Source: Chitinophagaceae bacterium UBA1931 (lineage in GTDB: Bacteria; Bacteroidota; Bacteroidia; Chitinophagales; Chitinophagaceae). Taken from it: a stretch of DNA of 64,000 nt. Positions 39,096-48,563 of this stretch are shown here, piece after piece. Each line of letters opens with the position of its first letter. Within the stretch, counting starts at the first letter, position 1. The notes under the pieces were generated by a model, which saw only the letters and a program-made list of their open reading frames with translations, searched no databases and was not told the origin of the DNA. Made by a program: the position numbers and the translations under genes. The DNA lies in NCBI GenBank assembly GCA_002337125.1, contig DDFJ01000001.1, forward strand, positions 831,597 through 895,596. The letters run 5' to 3'.

Positions 39096-41054
39096 TTATT
39101 TCTGAGTAATGCCTTTCCAATCATCTGTTCTGAAAGGCACAGCAGGCAATCCTTCTGAATTGATAAGATTGCATTCGGGATTATCAGCCCATGCATACCG
39201 AACAGCAACGGGTTCAGTAACTTTATCGCAGTAAACGATCACTTCATTTCCCTTGATAGTTGCATTAGCCCAATAAAATTTTTTGTCTTTACCTGCAATG
39301 GCAAACCCTTTCAATTCTTTTCCATCCCTGGTTGAAAGGCCTGAACCAACATTTGTAAAACTGATGCGCAAGTGATTTCCTTCCTTCCGATAATTTTTAT
39401 ATGCAGGACTGCATATAATGCCATCTTGCTTATAAACTATTTTATTTGCAATTAATGCCAGCCGCTGGCCCACGTCCTGTTTATTTTTCGGGTGAATATC
39501 ATTTCCCTCTCCTAAATCGATGATACAGGCCATACCTGTATTAGGCAGTGATAGTGTAAGTGTTTGTGCTTCTCTCAATTCGGCCCATTCACTTTCAGAA
39601 GGCTGTGGTTTTGTTTTCATATAATTGGCCAACTGAACAAACAAGAAAGGGAGATGTCCCTGCCCCCAGCGTTGACGCCAGTCTGTTATGAGCATAGGAA
39701 ACAATTTTCTGTAATCATAAGCTGCCGATGCATTTGATTCGCCCTGATACCAGATAAAACCCTTGATGCCATAAGGGATAACCGGGTTAATCATACCATT
39801 AAACAGAAAAGCCGGATAATACTGATAGTTGTTCATTTTAGGAAAATCAGTCTCCTGATTTTTACTATACAGCCATTTCCCTGCAATAGAAATTTTTGAA
39901 GAGCTATCGGTAATATACAAATCCTCTGCAGGTTGATTAAGGCCGCCGCCGCCCCACATCATGGCTATTCTTAGGGTGATCAAATTTTCTCTCTGACGTA
40001 CCAGCCGGGCAGGGATTGTATAAGAATGTTTCTTATTGGAATTCCAAACGTTTTTGCAAATTTCTTCCCCGTTAAAATAAAGGGAATAATTCATCTCCGG
40101 ATGTCCAAGGTTGATAGTTAAATCCTTTTTATTAAAGGATTCAGGTAATGTGATTTTTTTTCTTAGCCAAATCATCCCTTCATAATTACCGATGCTAAAA
40201 TCCTTCATCAAAGCAGGCATTTCAACGGGCAGCCAGTTACCATCATTAAAATCAGTTTTAGGAACAGTTTTGTCAGCATTGTTCTGAGGATTATAAACGA
40301 TGTTCCAAATTCGCTCCCAGTTGATGCTGTCTGCTGCTAAATCTCCGGCATCAATACGAAGTGAATCTACACCAAGCATTTTTGCACGTGTAATAGGCGA
40401 AGTCAAAAGCATGCTGCGGCTTGTCCAGGCTTCCACGGGAGTGCCGCCCCAGGAGCTTTGTATTATTCCAACAGGCACTTTATTGTCGCAATGAATTTTA
40501 CGGGCAAAATAATATGCCACTGCCGACCAGTTTTTAACATTAGTGGTGTCACAAATTTTCCATTTGCCTGACCGAATATCGTTTAATGGGTTGGGTTGCT
40601 TATCATGCTCCACCACAAGGAAACGAATCTTTGGATAAGTGGCATGTGCTATTTCATTTTTAGAATTTTTTGCCTGTTGCACCTCTAACTCCATATTGCT
40701 TTGCCCCGATGCCAGCCACACATCGCCAATCAATATATTGCTGAATGTTATTTTGCTTTTCGGTTTGCCCGTTTCCTCAATTGTTAATGTAAAAGGGCCA
40801 CCAGCTTTCATTTTTGGAAATTTCAAACTCCATTTCCCTTTTTCGTCTGCTTTGGTAGTTGCAGTTTTATTGTCTAGCCTGGCGATAATTGTAGCACCGG
40901 CATCGGCATTGCCCCACACAGGGATTAAAATATTTCTTTGCAATACCATGTCGTTCCCAAACATTTTTGGCAAACTGATTTGTGAAAAGCATGAACCATT
41001 TATTACTAACAATGCCAGTAATAAAAAAAATATTTTACTCATTTTATTTTTCAT
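39096..41054 (-). CDS. SGNH-type sialate O-acetylesterase-like enzyme
   Basis: Secreted 652-residue esterase of the sialate O-acetylesterase (SASA) family. The nucleophile Ser is in LASGQSNMELEV, block III in IWYQGESNA, and the Asp/His pair in NDIHPKNKQDVG. A beta-sandwich insertion sits between the catalytic blocks. Homologues in plant-polysaccharide loci act on acetylated sugars in general, so galactosyl acetyl groups of xyloglucan are a likely target. Its start overlaps the end of the next esterase gene by 11 nt, pointing to coupled translation. Confidence 0.87.
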   Translation of the reverse strand: MKNKMSKIFFLLLALLVINGSCFSQISLPKMFGNDMVLQRNILIPVWGNADAGATIIARLDNKTATTKADEKGKWSLKFPKMKAGGPFTLTIEETGKPKSKITFSNILIGDVWLASGQSNMELEVQQAKNSKNEIAHATYPKIRFLVVEHDKQPNPLNDIRSGKWKICDTTNVKNWSAVAYYFARKIHCDNKVPVGIIQSSWGGTPVEAWTSRSMLLTSPITRAKMLGVDSLRIDAGDLAADSINWERIWNIVYNPQNNADKTVPKTDFNDGNWLPVEMPALMKDFSIGNYEGMIWLRKKITLPESFNKKDLTINLGHPEMNYSLYFNGEEICKNVWNSNKKHSYTIPARLVRQRENLITLRIAMMWGGGGLNQPAEDLYITDSSSKISIAGKWLYSKNQETDFPKMNNYQYYPAFLFNGMINPVIPYGIKGFIWYQGESNASAAYDYRKLFPMLITDWRQRWGQGHLPFLFVQLANYMKTKPQPSESEWAELREAQTLTLSLPNTGMACIIDLGEGNDIHPKNKQDVGQRLALIANKIVYKQDGIICSPAYKNYRKEGNHLRISFTNVGSGLSTRDGKELKGFAIAGKDKKFYWANATIKGNEVIVYCDKVTEPVAVRYAWADNPECNLINSEGLPAVPFRTDDWKGITQK

Positions 41055-41985
41055 TTTTATTTAAAAAACCATTCATCCTTAACCATTGCTCACATGCAGC
41101 TGTCCATGAAGATTCTGTGTTGGTTGAACGGCCCATACCATAGCCATGTCCGCCCGATTGATATAAATGCAATTCGCAGGGTATGTTGTTTTGCTTCAGG
41201 GCCTTTGCATAGTTGATGCTGTTTACAACGGGTACTGCTTCATCATTCCATGAGTGTATCAAAAAAGCCGGTGCTGTGTTTTTATTTACTTGCAATTCAT
41301 TTGAAAAATATTTTACTATTTTTTCAGACGGTGTTTTTCCCAACAAACAATAACGTGACCAGGTATTAGTAGTAGAAGAATCCATTGTAATAACCGGGTA
41401 GATCAGCAAAGAGAAATCGGGCCGGGCGCTGGTAGTATCTGCCGTTTCATACATGCTATCGTTATAATGCACACACAGGGAACTGGCCAGGTGCCCGCCA
41501 GCAGAAAATCCCATGATACCTATTTTGGAAGGATTAAAATTCCACTCATTGGCTCGTTTTCTTACCACCCTCATGGCCTGCTGCGCATCCTGCAGGGCAG
41601 CTATGGTTTTATCTTTCATAATGGCATCGTTGGGCAACCGATAATTTAAAACAAAGGCTGTAATGCCCAACTCATTTAACCAGCGTGCTATATCTTTTCC
41701 CTCGTGCTGAATTGCCAAAATGGAGTAAGCCCCTCCAGGGCAAATAATTACAGCCGTACCATTTGATTTATTTTTTGCAGGTAAATACACTTCAAGAGTG
41801 GGTTGGGTTACATTTTTCATTTTTACCCAGCCCCCAGTTGTATCAATTTCCTGGTGAATTGCAGGATTGGTAATAGCATTGGGTATTTTGCCATTCCAGA
41901 TATCAATTACCTGATTTTGTGCAGAAAGTTTAGCCGCAACCAATACTATAAAACCCAGGTTTAAAAATATTTTATTCCAGAACAT
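41044..41985 (-). CDS. Alpha/beta-hydrolase esterase (BD-FAE/acetylesterase-like)
   Basis: Secreted 313-residue alpha/beta hydrolase. Signal peptide to about residue 22, oxyanion motif ICPGGAYS, nucleophile Ser in GFSAGGH, Asp in SWNDEAVP and His in GGHGYG. The pattern is that of Bacteroidota acetylxylan/feruloyl-type esterases. It is probably a carbohydrate deacetylase that works with the overlapping SGNH esterase gene. Confidence 0.86.
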   Translation of the reverse strand: MFWNKIFLNLGFIVLVAAKLSAQNQVIDIWNGKIPNAITNPAIHQEIDTTGGWVKMKNVTQPTLEVYLPAKNKSNGTAVIICPGGAYSILAIQHEGKDIARWLNELGITAFVLNYRLPNDAIMKDKTIAALQDAQQAMRVVRKRANEWNFNPSKIGIMGFSAGGHLASSLCVHYNDSMYETADTTSARPDFSLLIYPVITMDSSTTNTWSRYCLLGKTPSEKIVKYFSNELQVNKNTAPAFLIHSWNDEAVPVVNSINYAKALKQNNIPCELHLYQSGGHGYGMGRSTNTESSWTAACEQWLRMNGFLNKNEK

Positions 41986-42064
41986 ACTTTCTGTTTATAT
42001 GGTTACTTATTCTTTTAATTACAGCAGCATAAAACTTACTACCAATTTAATTGCCGCCATTTTT

Positions 42065-44476
42065 TTAATTTTTTAGAATAGATTTTATAATTACATTTTC
42101 TTCTTCCAGTCCATTTGATGTGACGCTTAATTTAATTTCACCTGCCTGATGGTTACTTTTAATTATTACCAATGCTTTGCCACGCCAGGCTTTACGTGTA
42201 TTGCCAACATAACTCTCACAATCTTTCAAATCGGCATTAGCAACCCCAACAATAGTTCCATCACCTTCAATTTTAAATTGCAAACGATTAGCCGCATTGG
42301 GTTGCGGTATGCCGACTTTATCTGTAATTGTTATCGTTACAAAAGACAGATCCTGACCATTTGCCAATAAAACATTTCTGTCTGCTGTGAGTTTTATTTT
42401 TGCAGGCTCGCCTGCAGTTTGCAAAATTTTTGATTCAACTTCTTTATCATTTTCTATACCAACCGCTTTTAAAATGCCTGCTGTATATGCCACTGTAAAT
42501 GTTGCTTTAAATTCCTGTTCTGATGATGTATTTTTTTCGCCTATTAGTTTGTCATTTAAGTACAGACGAACTTTCGGGTATTTTGAATACACTTCAACTA
42601 AAATAGTTTTACGTTCAAAGCCCGGCCATGTCCAGCTTTCACTGGTTGGCGATACCGACCACCAGGTTTCTTTAATTTTCAACGGCTCAGGATCAGGTTC
42701 ACGAACAGCCATGTAGAGCTTTTCGTTATTATTGTACAACATACTGCGGTAATGCGATATTGGTTTTCTGTTCCCAATCAAATCTATATCGCCACAATAT
42801 GCACCGTGCCATGGAAACATATCGTTAACCCAACTTTCGCCGGGTGTTTCGCCAGAGTAATAGGTACGGCCTATGCCGGCTTCACCTAAGTAATCCATCG
42901 CCGTCCAAACAAAATCGCCGATAACAAAATCATTTTCCTGCACCAATTTCCAGTTGGCAAATGCATCTTTAGGATAAGATTCTGTTTGAAGAATTATTCT
43001 TGAAGGAATCCTAAGATGATCTTCACGTGCGGTATTCAAATGATAATTATATCCTGCTACATTAAGTACAGCAAATAATGAGTCCATTACTGCCCAGTCT
43101 TTACCATTTTCAACTATTGCCGATGTTACCGGTCTTGTATTATCCATATTGAAAATTTCGTCACACAACATTTTTGCAGTTTGTACTGCTTCGAGCTTAC
43201 CTCGTTCGGGAATTTCGTTGCCAATGCTCCACATAAAAATTGACGGATGATTTCTATCTCGTAAAATCATTGACTGCAGATCTCTTTTCCACCATTCATT
43301 AAAATATTTGGCATAATCATTATTATTTTTTCCAATTCGCCAACAATCAAATGACTCATCCAGCACCAGTAAGCCAAACCTGTCGCAGGCATTTAAGAAT
43401 GCTTCTGATGGTGGATTGTGCGAAGTACGAACAGCATTAAACCCTGCAGCTTTCAGCAATTCAATTTTGCGTTCTTCGGCACGGTCATATGCAGCAGCGC
43501 CGAGGCATCCGTTATCATGATGTACACAACCGCCGGAAATTTTTATTGATTTTCCATTTAATTCAAAACCTCTCTCTGCAGAAACCTGAATGGTACGGAT
43601 ACCAAAGTTTGTTTTTGCTTCATCAATTACTTTCCCTAACTGTACAATGGAAACATTGGCAACATATAAGTTTGGGTTTTGTGGCGACCATAACTGAGGA
43701 TCTTTTACAACAATATTCTGTGCTATTTCTTTTTCGCTGTTTGCAGCAAGTGTTATACTAGTTCGATTGCTTTCATTTGCATATAAGCTGCCGTTATAAA
43801 GACTTGTGTTTACAGTTATTTTTTGTGCAAAGGATGTTTCATTTTTAACTAATGTTTTTACCTGCACTGTTGCTTGCTTTATTGAAACATTGTTTGCAGT
43901 AACAGCAACACCCCATTGAACAACGTGTATTGGATTTGCAACTATCATCCAGACATGACGGTAAATACCCGAACCGCTGTACCAGCGGCTGTTTACTTGC
44001 TGAGCGTTATCAACTTTTACAGCTATTACATTTTCCTTGCCATATTCTAAAAAAGAGGAAAGATCATAATAAAATGAAGTATACCCGTATGGATGAATGC
44101 CCAATGGTTTTCCGTTTATAAAGACTTCGGCATTCATGTAAACTCCTTCGAAATAAATGGAAATCTTCTTCCCTTTACATTCAACGGGCATCGTAAACTT
44201 TTTCCTGTACCATCCTGTCCCTGCAGGAAAATAGCCACCGGCTCCTTTTGTTGGATTGTCGGCATTTATAAATCCTTCAATACTCCAGTCATGTGGCAAA
44301 TCAAGTTTTCTCCAGTTAGCGTCATCAAATTTCACTTCATGAGCAGATGAAATATCGCCAGCAAAAAATTTCCAATCGTAATCGAACAATTGCTTTCGTT
44401 CTATAATTTTATTTTGGGCTGATGCGTTTGCAAAAACAATCAGGCTCCAAAAAAAATAAAAAATGATTCTTTTCAT
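42065..44476 (-). CDS. GH2 beta-galactosidase with DUF4982 and Ig-like C-terminal domains
   Basis: Secreted enzyme of about 803 residues. N-terminal jelly roll (DLPHDWSIEG), Ig-like domain, TIM barrel with the acid/base Glu in FMWSIGNEIPERG and nucleophile Glu in LQTESYPKD, then a DUF4982 domain and an invasin/Big-like domain at the end. This layout is that of GH2 beta-galactosidases in xyloglucan and other plant-glycan loci. The start at 44476 gives the signal peptide MKRIIFYFFWSLIVFANASAQ and lies 10 nt past the GH29 stop; ATG 44521 would overlap that gene. Confidence 0.9.
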   Translation of the reverse strand: MKRIIFYFFWSLIVFANASAQNKIIERKQLFDYDWKFFAGDISSAHEVKFDDANWRKLDLPHDWSIEGFINADNPTKGAGGYFPAGTGWYRKKFTMPVECKGKKISIYFEGVYMNAEVFINGKPLGIHPYGYTSFYYDLSSFLEYGKENVIAVKVDNAQQVNSRWYSGSGIYRHVWMIVANPIHVVQWGVAVTANNVSIKQATVQVKTLVKNETSFAQKITVNTSLYNGSLYANESNRTSITLAANSEKEIAQNIVVKDPQLWSPQNPNLYVANVSIVQLGKVIDEAKTNFGIRTIQVSAERGFELNGKSIKISGGCVHHDNGCLGAAAYDRAEERKIELLKAAGFNAVRTSHNPPSEAFLNACDRFGLLVLDESFDCWRIGKNNNDYAKYFNEWWKRDLQSMILRDRNHPSIFMWSIGNEIPERGKLEAVQTAKMLCDEIFNMDNTRPVTSAIVENGKDWAVMDSLFAVLNVAGYNYHLNTAREDHLRIPSRIILQTESYPKDAFANWKLVQENDFVIGDFVWTAMDYLGEAGIGRTYYSGETPGESWVNDMFPWHGAYCGDIDLIGNRKPISHYRSMLYNNNEKLYMAVREPDPEPLKIKETWWSVSPTSESWTWPGFERKTILVEVYSKYPKVRLYLNDKLIGEKNTSSEQEFKATFTVAYTAGILKAVGIENDKEVESKILQTAGEPAKIKLTADRNVLLANGQDLSFVTITITDKVGIPQPNAANRLQFKIEGDGTIVGVANADLKDCESYVGNTRKAWRGKALVIIKSNHQAGEIKLSVTSNGLEEENVIIKSILKN

Positions 44477-44486
44477 CCCGGCAGCC

Positions 44487-46094
44487 TTAATTGGATTTAA
44501 CAATTTTAAATACCCCCGCAATTTTATCAGGAATAGTTTGGGGCTTTTGAATAACTAAAATACCGTTTACCTTTTTCCATTTAATGACCTCGCTGCTGCC
44601 CAGAACTTTAACTGATTTTATTTTTTCATTTCCTAACGCCTTTATTTTTATTTCTTCTGTTGGCGCACCAAGCAATGTTGCATATACAATGTTTTTATTT
44701 TGTGCAAAACGTATATCTTTTTCAGTAAACTTTGTTTTGCCTTCATTAAAACCGGCGTGGTCAATTGGATTAGCAGATTCAGCAGTTGGTCCTTCTCCAT
44801 AAATCTTCCAGGGTCTAGTATTGAAAATGCTTTCTTTATTAATATCCATCCAATGTGCAATACCTTTTAATGTTTCCACTTCCCTCTCATCAATGGTTCC
44901 ATCACCACGCACAGGAATATTCAATAATAAGTTTCCGTTTTTGCTTACAATATCTATCAACATTAAAACAACTTCTTTTGCAGATTTATAGTTGTTATTG
45001 ATAAACCTGCCCCGGTTATAATGCCAGTCGCCGATGCAGCTGCATGTTTGCCATGCCAGTGGCTGCAGTTTATCGGGTGCACCACGCTCCACATCCCACA
45101 CCATACATTTTTTTTCTTCATCTGATAAAACCTTTCCAAACAATACGCCTTCCAGTTTTCCATGATGTGTAGCCATATTATGATTGTAATAATGTGCTGC
45201 TAACTTTAATCCGGCATCACTAATTGGATATAGAGGAAGTTCACTATCATCAAAATAAATGAGATCAGGATTGTATTGATTGATTAAATCCATTGTACGG
45301 TTGAAAAACTTCTGACAATATTCCTGCGAGGGAATTGAGCAGCCATTATTCCATTCCCATCCATAGCCGGTGCTAAGAGGATGATTTTGCGCATACAACT
45401 CTTGTGGATCCAGTCCTTCCCACCAGGTTCCTTTACCATCGGCTTTCGTAAGATGGCCATCATAAGGAATGCCTTTGTAAGGCCCTGAAGTATCTGACCG
45501 CTGCGCTGTTTCGTACCACATCCATGCATGCGAAGCATGTACACTTAAACCAAAAGGGAGATGATATTTTTTTGCTGCTTTTGCCCAACCATCAATAATA
45601 TTTTTTTTGGGACCTACACGGGTTGTATTCCACTCCTGGTATTTGCTGTTCCACATATCCAGGTTATCGTGATGGTTTGCCATTGCAAAAAAATACTGTG
45701 CTCCGGTTCGTTTATACAATGCAACTAATTCTTCAGGATTCCAGTTCTCTGCTTTCCATTCATTTATTACATCTTTAAAACCAAACTTTGATGGGTGGCC
45801 ATATTTAGCAACATGTGAGTTATACTGCCAGCCATTTTGTTCATACATTCCCCTTCCATACCAATCGCCCATCTCAGGTTGGCACTGCGGCCCCCAGTGC
45901 GCCCATATTCCAAATTTTGCATTCCGGAACCATTCGGGCACTTTGTATTGGTTGAGCGATTCCCATGTTGGTTCAAATTTTCCAGTAGTAACGGGTTCGG
46001 CACTGGTAGAAACCTGTATTATCTTATTTCCCTGCGAAAACGAAAGAAGGTTTAAAACGGTTACAAAAAGAAAACAGCTTATCAATTGTTTCAT
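44487..46094 (-). CDS. GH29 alpha-L-fucosidase
   Basis: Secreted 535-residue GH29 enzyme that would remove terminal alpha-L-fucose from galactosyl side chains. Signal peptide to about residue 20. Family motifs WFRNAKFGIWAHWGPQC and AMANHHDNLDMW; the likely nucleophile Asp282 is in LIYFDDSEL. A short C-terminal beta-sandwich follows the barrel, with no F5/8C domain. It is separated from the upstream GH3 gene by 251 bp (46095-46345), an AT-rich gap in which I see no clear promoter or terminator, so it may start a second transcription unit or simply be a long spacer. Confidence 0.92.
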   Translation of the reverse strand: MKQLISCFLFVTVLNLLSFSQGNKIIQVSTSAEPVTTGKFEPTWESLNQYKVPEWFRNAKFGIWAHWGPQCQPEMGDWYGRGMYEQNGWQYNSHVAKYGHPSKFGFKDVINEWKAENWNPEELVALYKRTGAQYFFAMANHHDNLDMWNSKYQEWNTTRVGPKKNIIDGWAKAAKKYHLPFGLSVHASHAWMWYETAQRSDTSGPYKGIPYDGHLTKADGKGTWWEGLDPQELYAQNHPLSTGYGWEWNNGCSIPSQEYCQKFFNRTMDLINQYNPDLIYFDDSELPLYPISDAGLKLAAHYYNHNMATHHGKLEGVLFGKVLSDEEKKCMVWDVERGAPDKLQPLAWQTCSCIGDWHYNRGRFINNNYKSAKEVVLMLIDIVSKNGNLLLNIPVRGDGTIDEREVETLKGIAHWMDINKESIFNTRPWKIYGEGPTAESANPIDHAGFNEGKTKFTEKDIRFAQNKNIVYATLLGAPTEEIKIKALGNEKIKSVKVLGSSEVIKWKKVNGILVIQKPQTIPDKIAGVFKIVKSN

Positions 46095-46345
46095 TTTATA
46101 AAAAATAATTGAGTAGATGATATTTAAAACACTTAAAATAAAAAGAGCCTATAACATTTCATGCCTTAGCATTTTGCTGCAAGCGTTGTTATTCTAAGAT
46201 CTTATTTAAACAATAACTTAACCAGGCATTACTTATCCATAGATAAAAACACCAGACAAATAATTACAAATAACTTATAGAAATGAAATGTATTTTACCT
46301 GCACAGATAAGATATAAAATACATCAACGTAAGGTTGGAATTGCT

Positions 46346-48553
46346 TTAATGTATTGTTAGTTTAACTGTATGCAAAATATTTTTTGATGAGTTTCCTAAC
46401 TGCAAAACAAATTCGCCATTTTCCACATTCCATACATTTATTTTTTCATCATAAAATGCGAGGTCAGCTACATTAATGTTCATCTCGATTGTTCTGGATT
46501 CTCCCGGCTGAAGAAATACTTTTTCAAAAGCTTTCAATTCTTTCTCTGGACGAAGTACACTACAAACGGGCTGACTGATATACAACTGCACTACTTCTCC
46601 ACCATACCTGCTGCCTGTATTACTAATTGTAAACTTTGTATGAATGATTTCATCCTTCCCGTAGTTTAATTTATCTGTAGAGAAATTACTGATGGAAAAA
46701 TCAGTGTATGAAAGCCCATAGCCAAACGGAAATTGCGGTTGAATCTTTTTTGTATCAAACCACCGATAACCAACTAAAATATCTTCTTCATAATTCACCT
46801 GCAGATTTCTGCCTGGATAATTCCCTAAAGCATGCGCAGGCGATTGATCAAGCGAAACAGGAATTGTAAATGGCAATTTGCCTGAAGGATTTATTTTGCC
46901 ACTTAAAATGTCTGCCACTGCATTACCTGCTTCCATACCTCCATACCAGGCCCATAAAACTGATGGCACCCGGTTAATAATACCAGCCAGTTCAACAGGT
47001 GAACCTGCAATAATTACAACAATTGTTTTAGGATTAACTTTTGCCACTTCACGGATCAGCACTTCTTGTCCATAAGGCAATTTCATATTCTTCTTGTCGG
47101 AACTTTCCGTGTCAAAATCATGATTCAGTCCGCCAAAAATGATAGCTATATCAGAATTCCTTGCAGCTTCAACAGCTTCTTCGATTAATTTCCAGTTTAC
47201 AGCATCAGCATTCAATTGCCCGGAATTGTTCCCTTCTTTAAATACCGATTGCTTTTCATAACCCTGTGCGAAATTTATTTTCACAAAAGAACCAAACTTA
47301 TTTTTTATTGCTTCTAACGGAGTTATTTCATATAAAGATTTTATTTCGGAACTCAAACCTCCTCCACAATGTTTGCGTGTGGCATTATCACCAATAACTG
47401 CAACAGATTTTATCTTATTGAAATTAACAGGCAAAAGCTGATTGTTGTTTTGTAATAATACTGCAGCTTCAGCAGCTGAATTGTATGCAGCCTGCTGATG
47501 TTCTTTGGTATTCATCACTCCCTTTGAACGGCTTTTTTCATCAAACATTTTTAATTTGAACATTACCCGAAGTATATTGGCTACTTTCTCATCAATTACT
47601 TTTACAGGTACTTTTCCTTCCTGTACAGCCTTTATCAATGGGTTGGCAAAATACCATTCGTTGTAATCAGCTATATCAGTACCCATCTCCAGATCAAGAC
47701 CCGACATTGCAGCTTTCACAGTAGAATGAGCAGCTGCCCAATCAGTCATTAATACGCCGTTAAAACCAAATTCATTCCGTAAAATCGTTCTGTTCATGTA
47801 TTCATTTTCAGAACACCAATCACCTCTGAACTTGTTATAAGCAGCCATAACAGTGTATGCACCGCCTTCCATAACAGAAGATTTGAACCCGGGTAAATAA
47901 ATTTCACGTAAGGCTCTTTCGCTCATTGTTACATTTACAGTACCCCTGTTTTCTTCCTGGTTATTCGCCAGCCAATGTTTTACACTTGCGGCAACATCTT
48001 TCGATTGTAATGCTTTTATATAAGCAACCGACATTCTGGAAATGAGTAACGGGTCTTCACTCATATATTCAAAGTTTCTTCCGCATAGTGGCGAGCGAAT
48101 GATATTAATTCCTGGGCCAAGCAAAATATCTTTGTTTCTTGCACGTGCTTCTTCTCCCAGAATAATTCCTCTTTCATAAGCAAGCCTTGTATTCCAGCTT
48201 GCAGCCAACGCTGTACCGGGAGGGAAACAAGTTGCCGAGTCATTTGTCCAACCCGAATATCCCCAGTCATTCCTGTTAATCTCTGCACGAACTCCATGTG
48301 GGCCATCACTTGTTGCAAGTTCAGGTATCTTCAATCGCTTATTGCCAGGAATATAAAATTTTGAATTTGCATGCAGCAAATCAACTTTTTCCTGCAAAGT
48401 CATTTTGGCAATTAATGATTTTATTTTAACCTCGACATCCTGGTCTGTTTGCTTTTTTTGAGCATGCACCGCAGTAATAAGAAGCAATAAGCTGAAGAAT
48501 AAAATCAAATTCTTTTTTTGCCCTGAAAACATAAATGTTTTTTTTGTAAACAT
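46346..48553 (-). CDS. GH3 beta-glucosidase with Fn3-like domain
   Basis: Secreted GH3 enzyme of about 735 residues. It has the GH3 N-terminal barrel (nucleophile Asp in GVLMTDWAAAHS; substrate site KHWLANNQEENRG), the alpha/beta sandwich domain (SVAVIGDNA) and a C-terminal fibronectin III-like domain (GEVVQLYISQP). It would cleave cello-oligosaccharides or debranched xyloglucan fragments. The start is put at ATG 48553, 10 nt after the GH39 stop; the in-frame ATG 48604 overlaps that gene. ATG 48532 also fits the signal peptide. Confidence 0.92.
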   Translation of the reverse strand: MFTKKTFMFSGQKKNLILFFSLLLLITAVHAQKKQTDQDVEVKIKSLIAKMTLQEKVDLLHANSKFYIPGNKRLKIPELATSDGPHGVRAEINRNDWGYSGWTNDSATCFPPGTALAASWNTRLAYERGIILGEEARARNKDILLGPGINIIRSPLCGRNFEYMSEDPLLISRMSVAYIKALQSKDVAASVKHWLANNQEENRGTVNVTMSERALREIYLPGFKSSVMEGGAYTVMAAYNKFRGDWCSENEYMNRTILRNEFGFNGVLMTDWAAAHSTVKAAMSGLDLEMGTDIADYNEWYFANPLIKAVQEGKVPVKVIDEKVANILRVMFKLKMFDEKSRSKGVMNTKEHQQAAYNSAAEAAVLLQNNNQLLPVNFNKIKSVAVIGDNATRKHCGGGLSSEIKSLYEITPLEAIKNKFGSFVKINFAQGYEKQSVFKEGNNSGQLNADAVNWKLIEEAVEAARNSDIAIIFGGLNHDFDTESSDKKNMKLPYGQEVLIREVAKVNPKTIVVIIAGSPVELAGIINRVPSVLWAWYGGMEAGNAVADILSGKINPSGKLPFTIPVSLDQSPAHALGNYPGRNLQVNYEEDILVGYRWFDTKKIQPQFPFGYGLSYTDFSISNFSTDKLNYGKDEIIHTKFTISNTGSRYGGEVVQLYISQPVCSVLRPEKELKAFEKVFLQPGESRTIEMNINVADLAFYDEKINVWNVENGEFVLQLGNSSKNILHTVKLTIH

Positions 48554-48563
48554 AACTCCTAAT

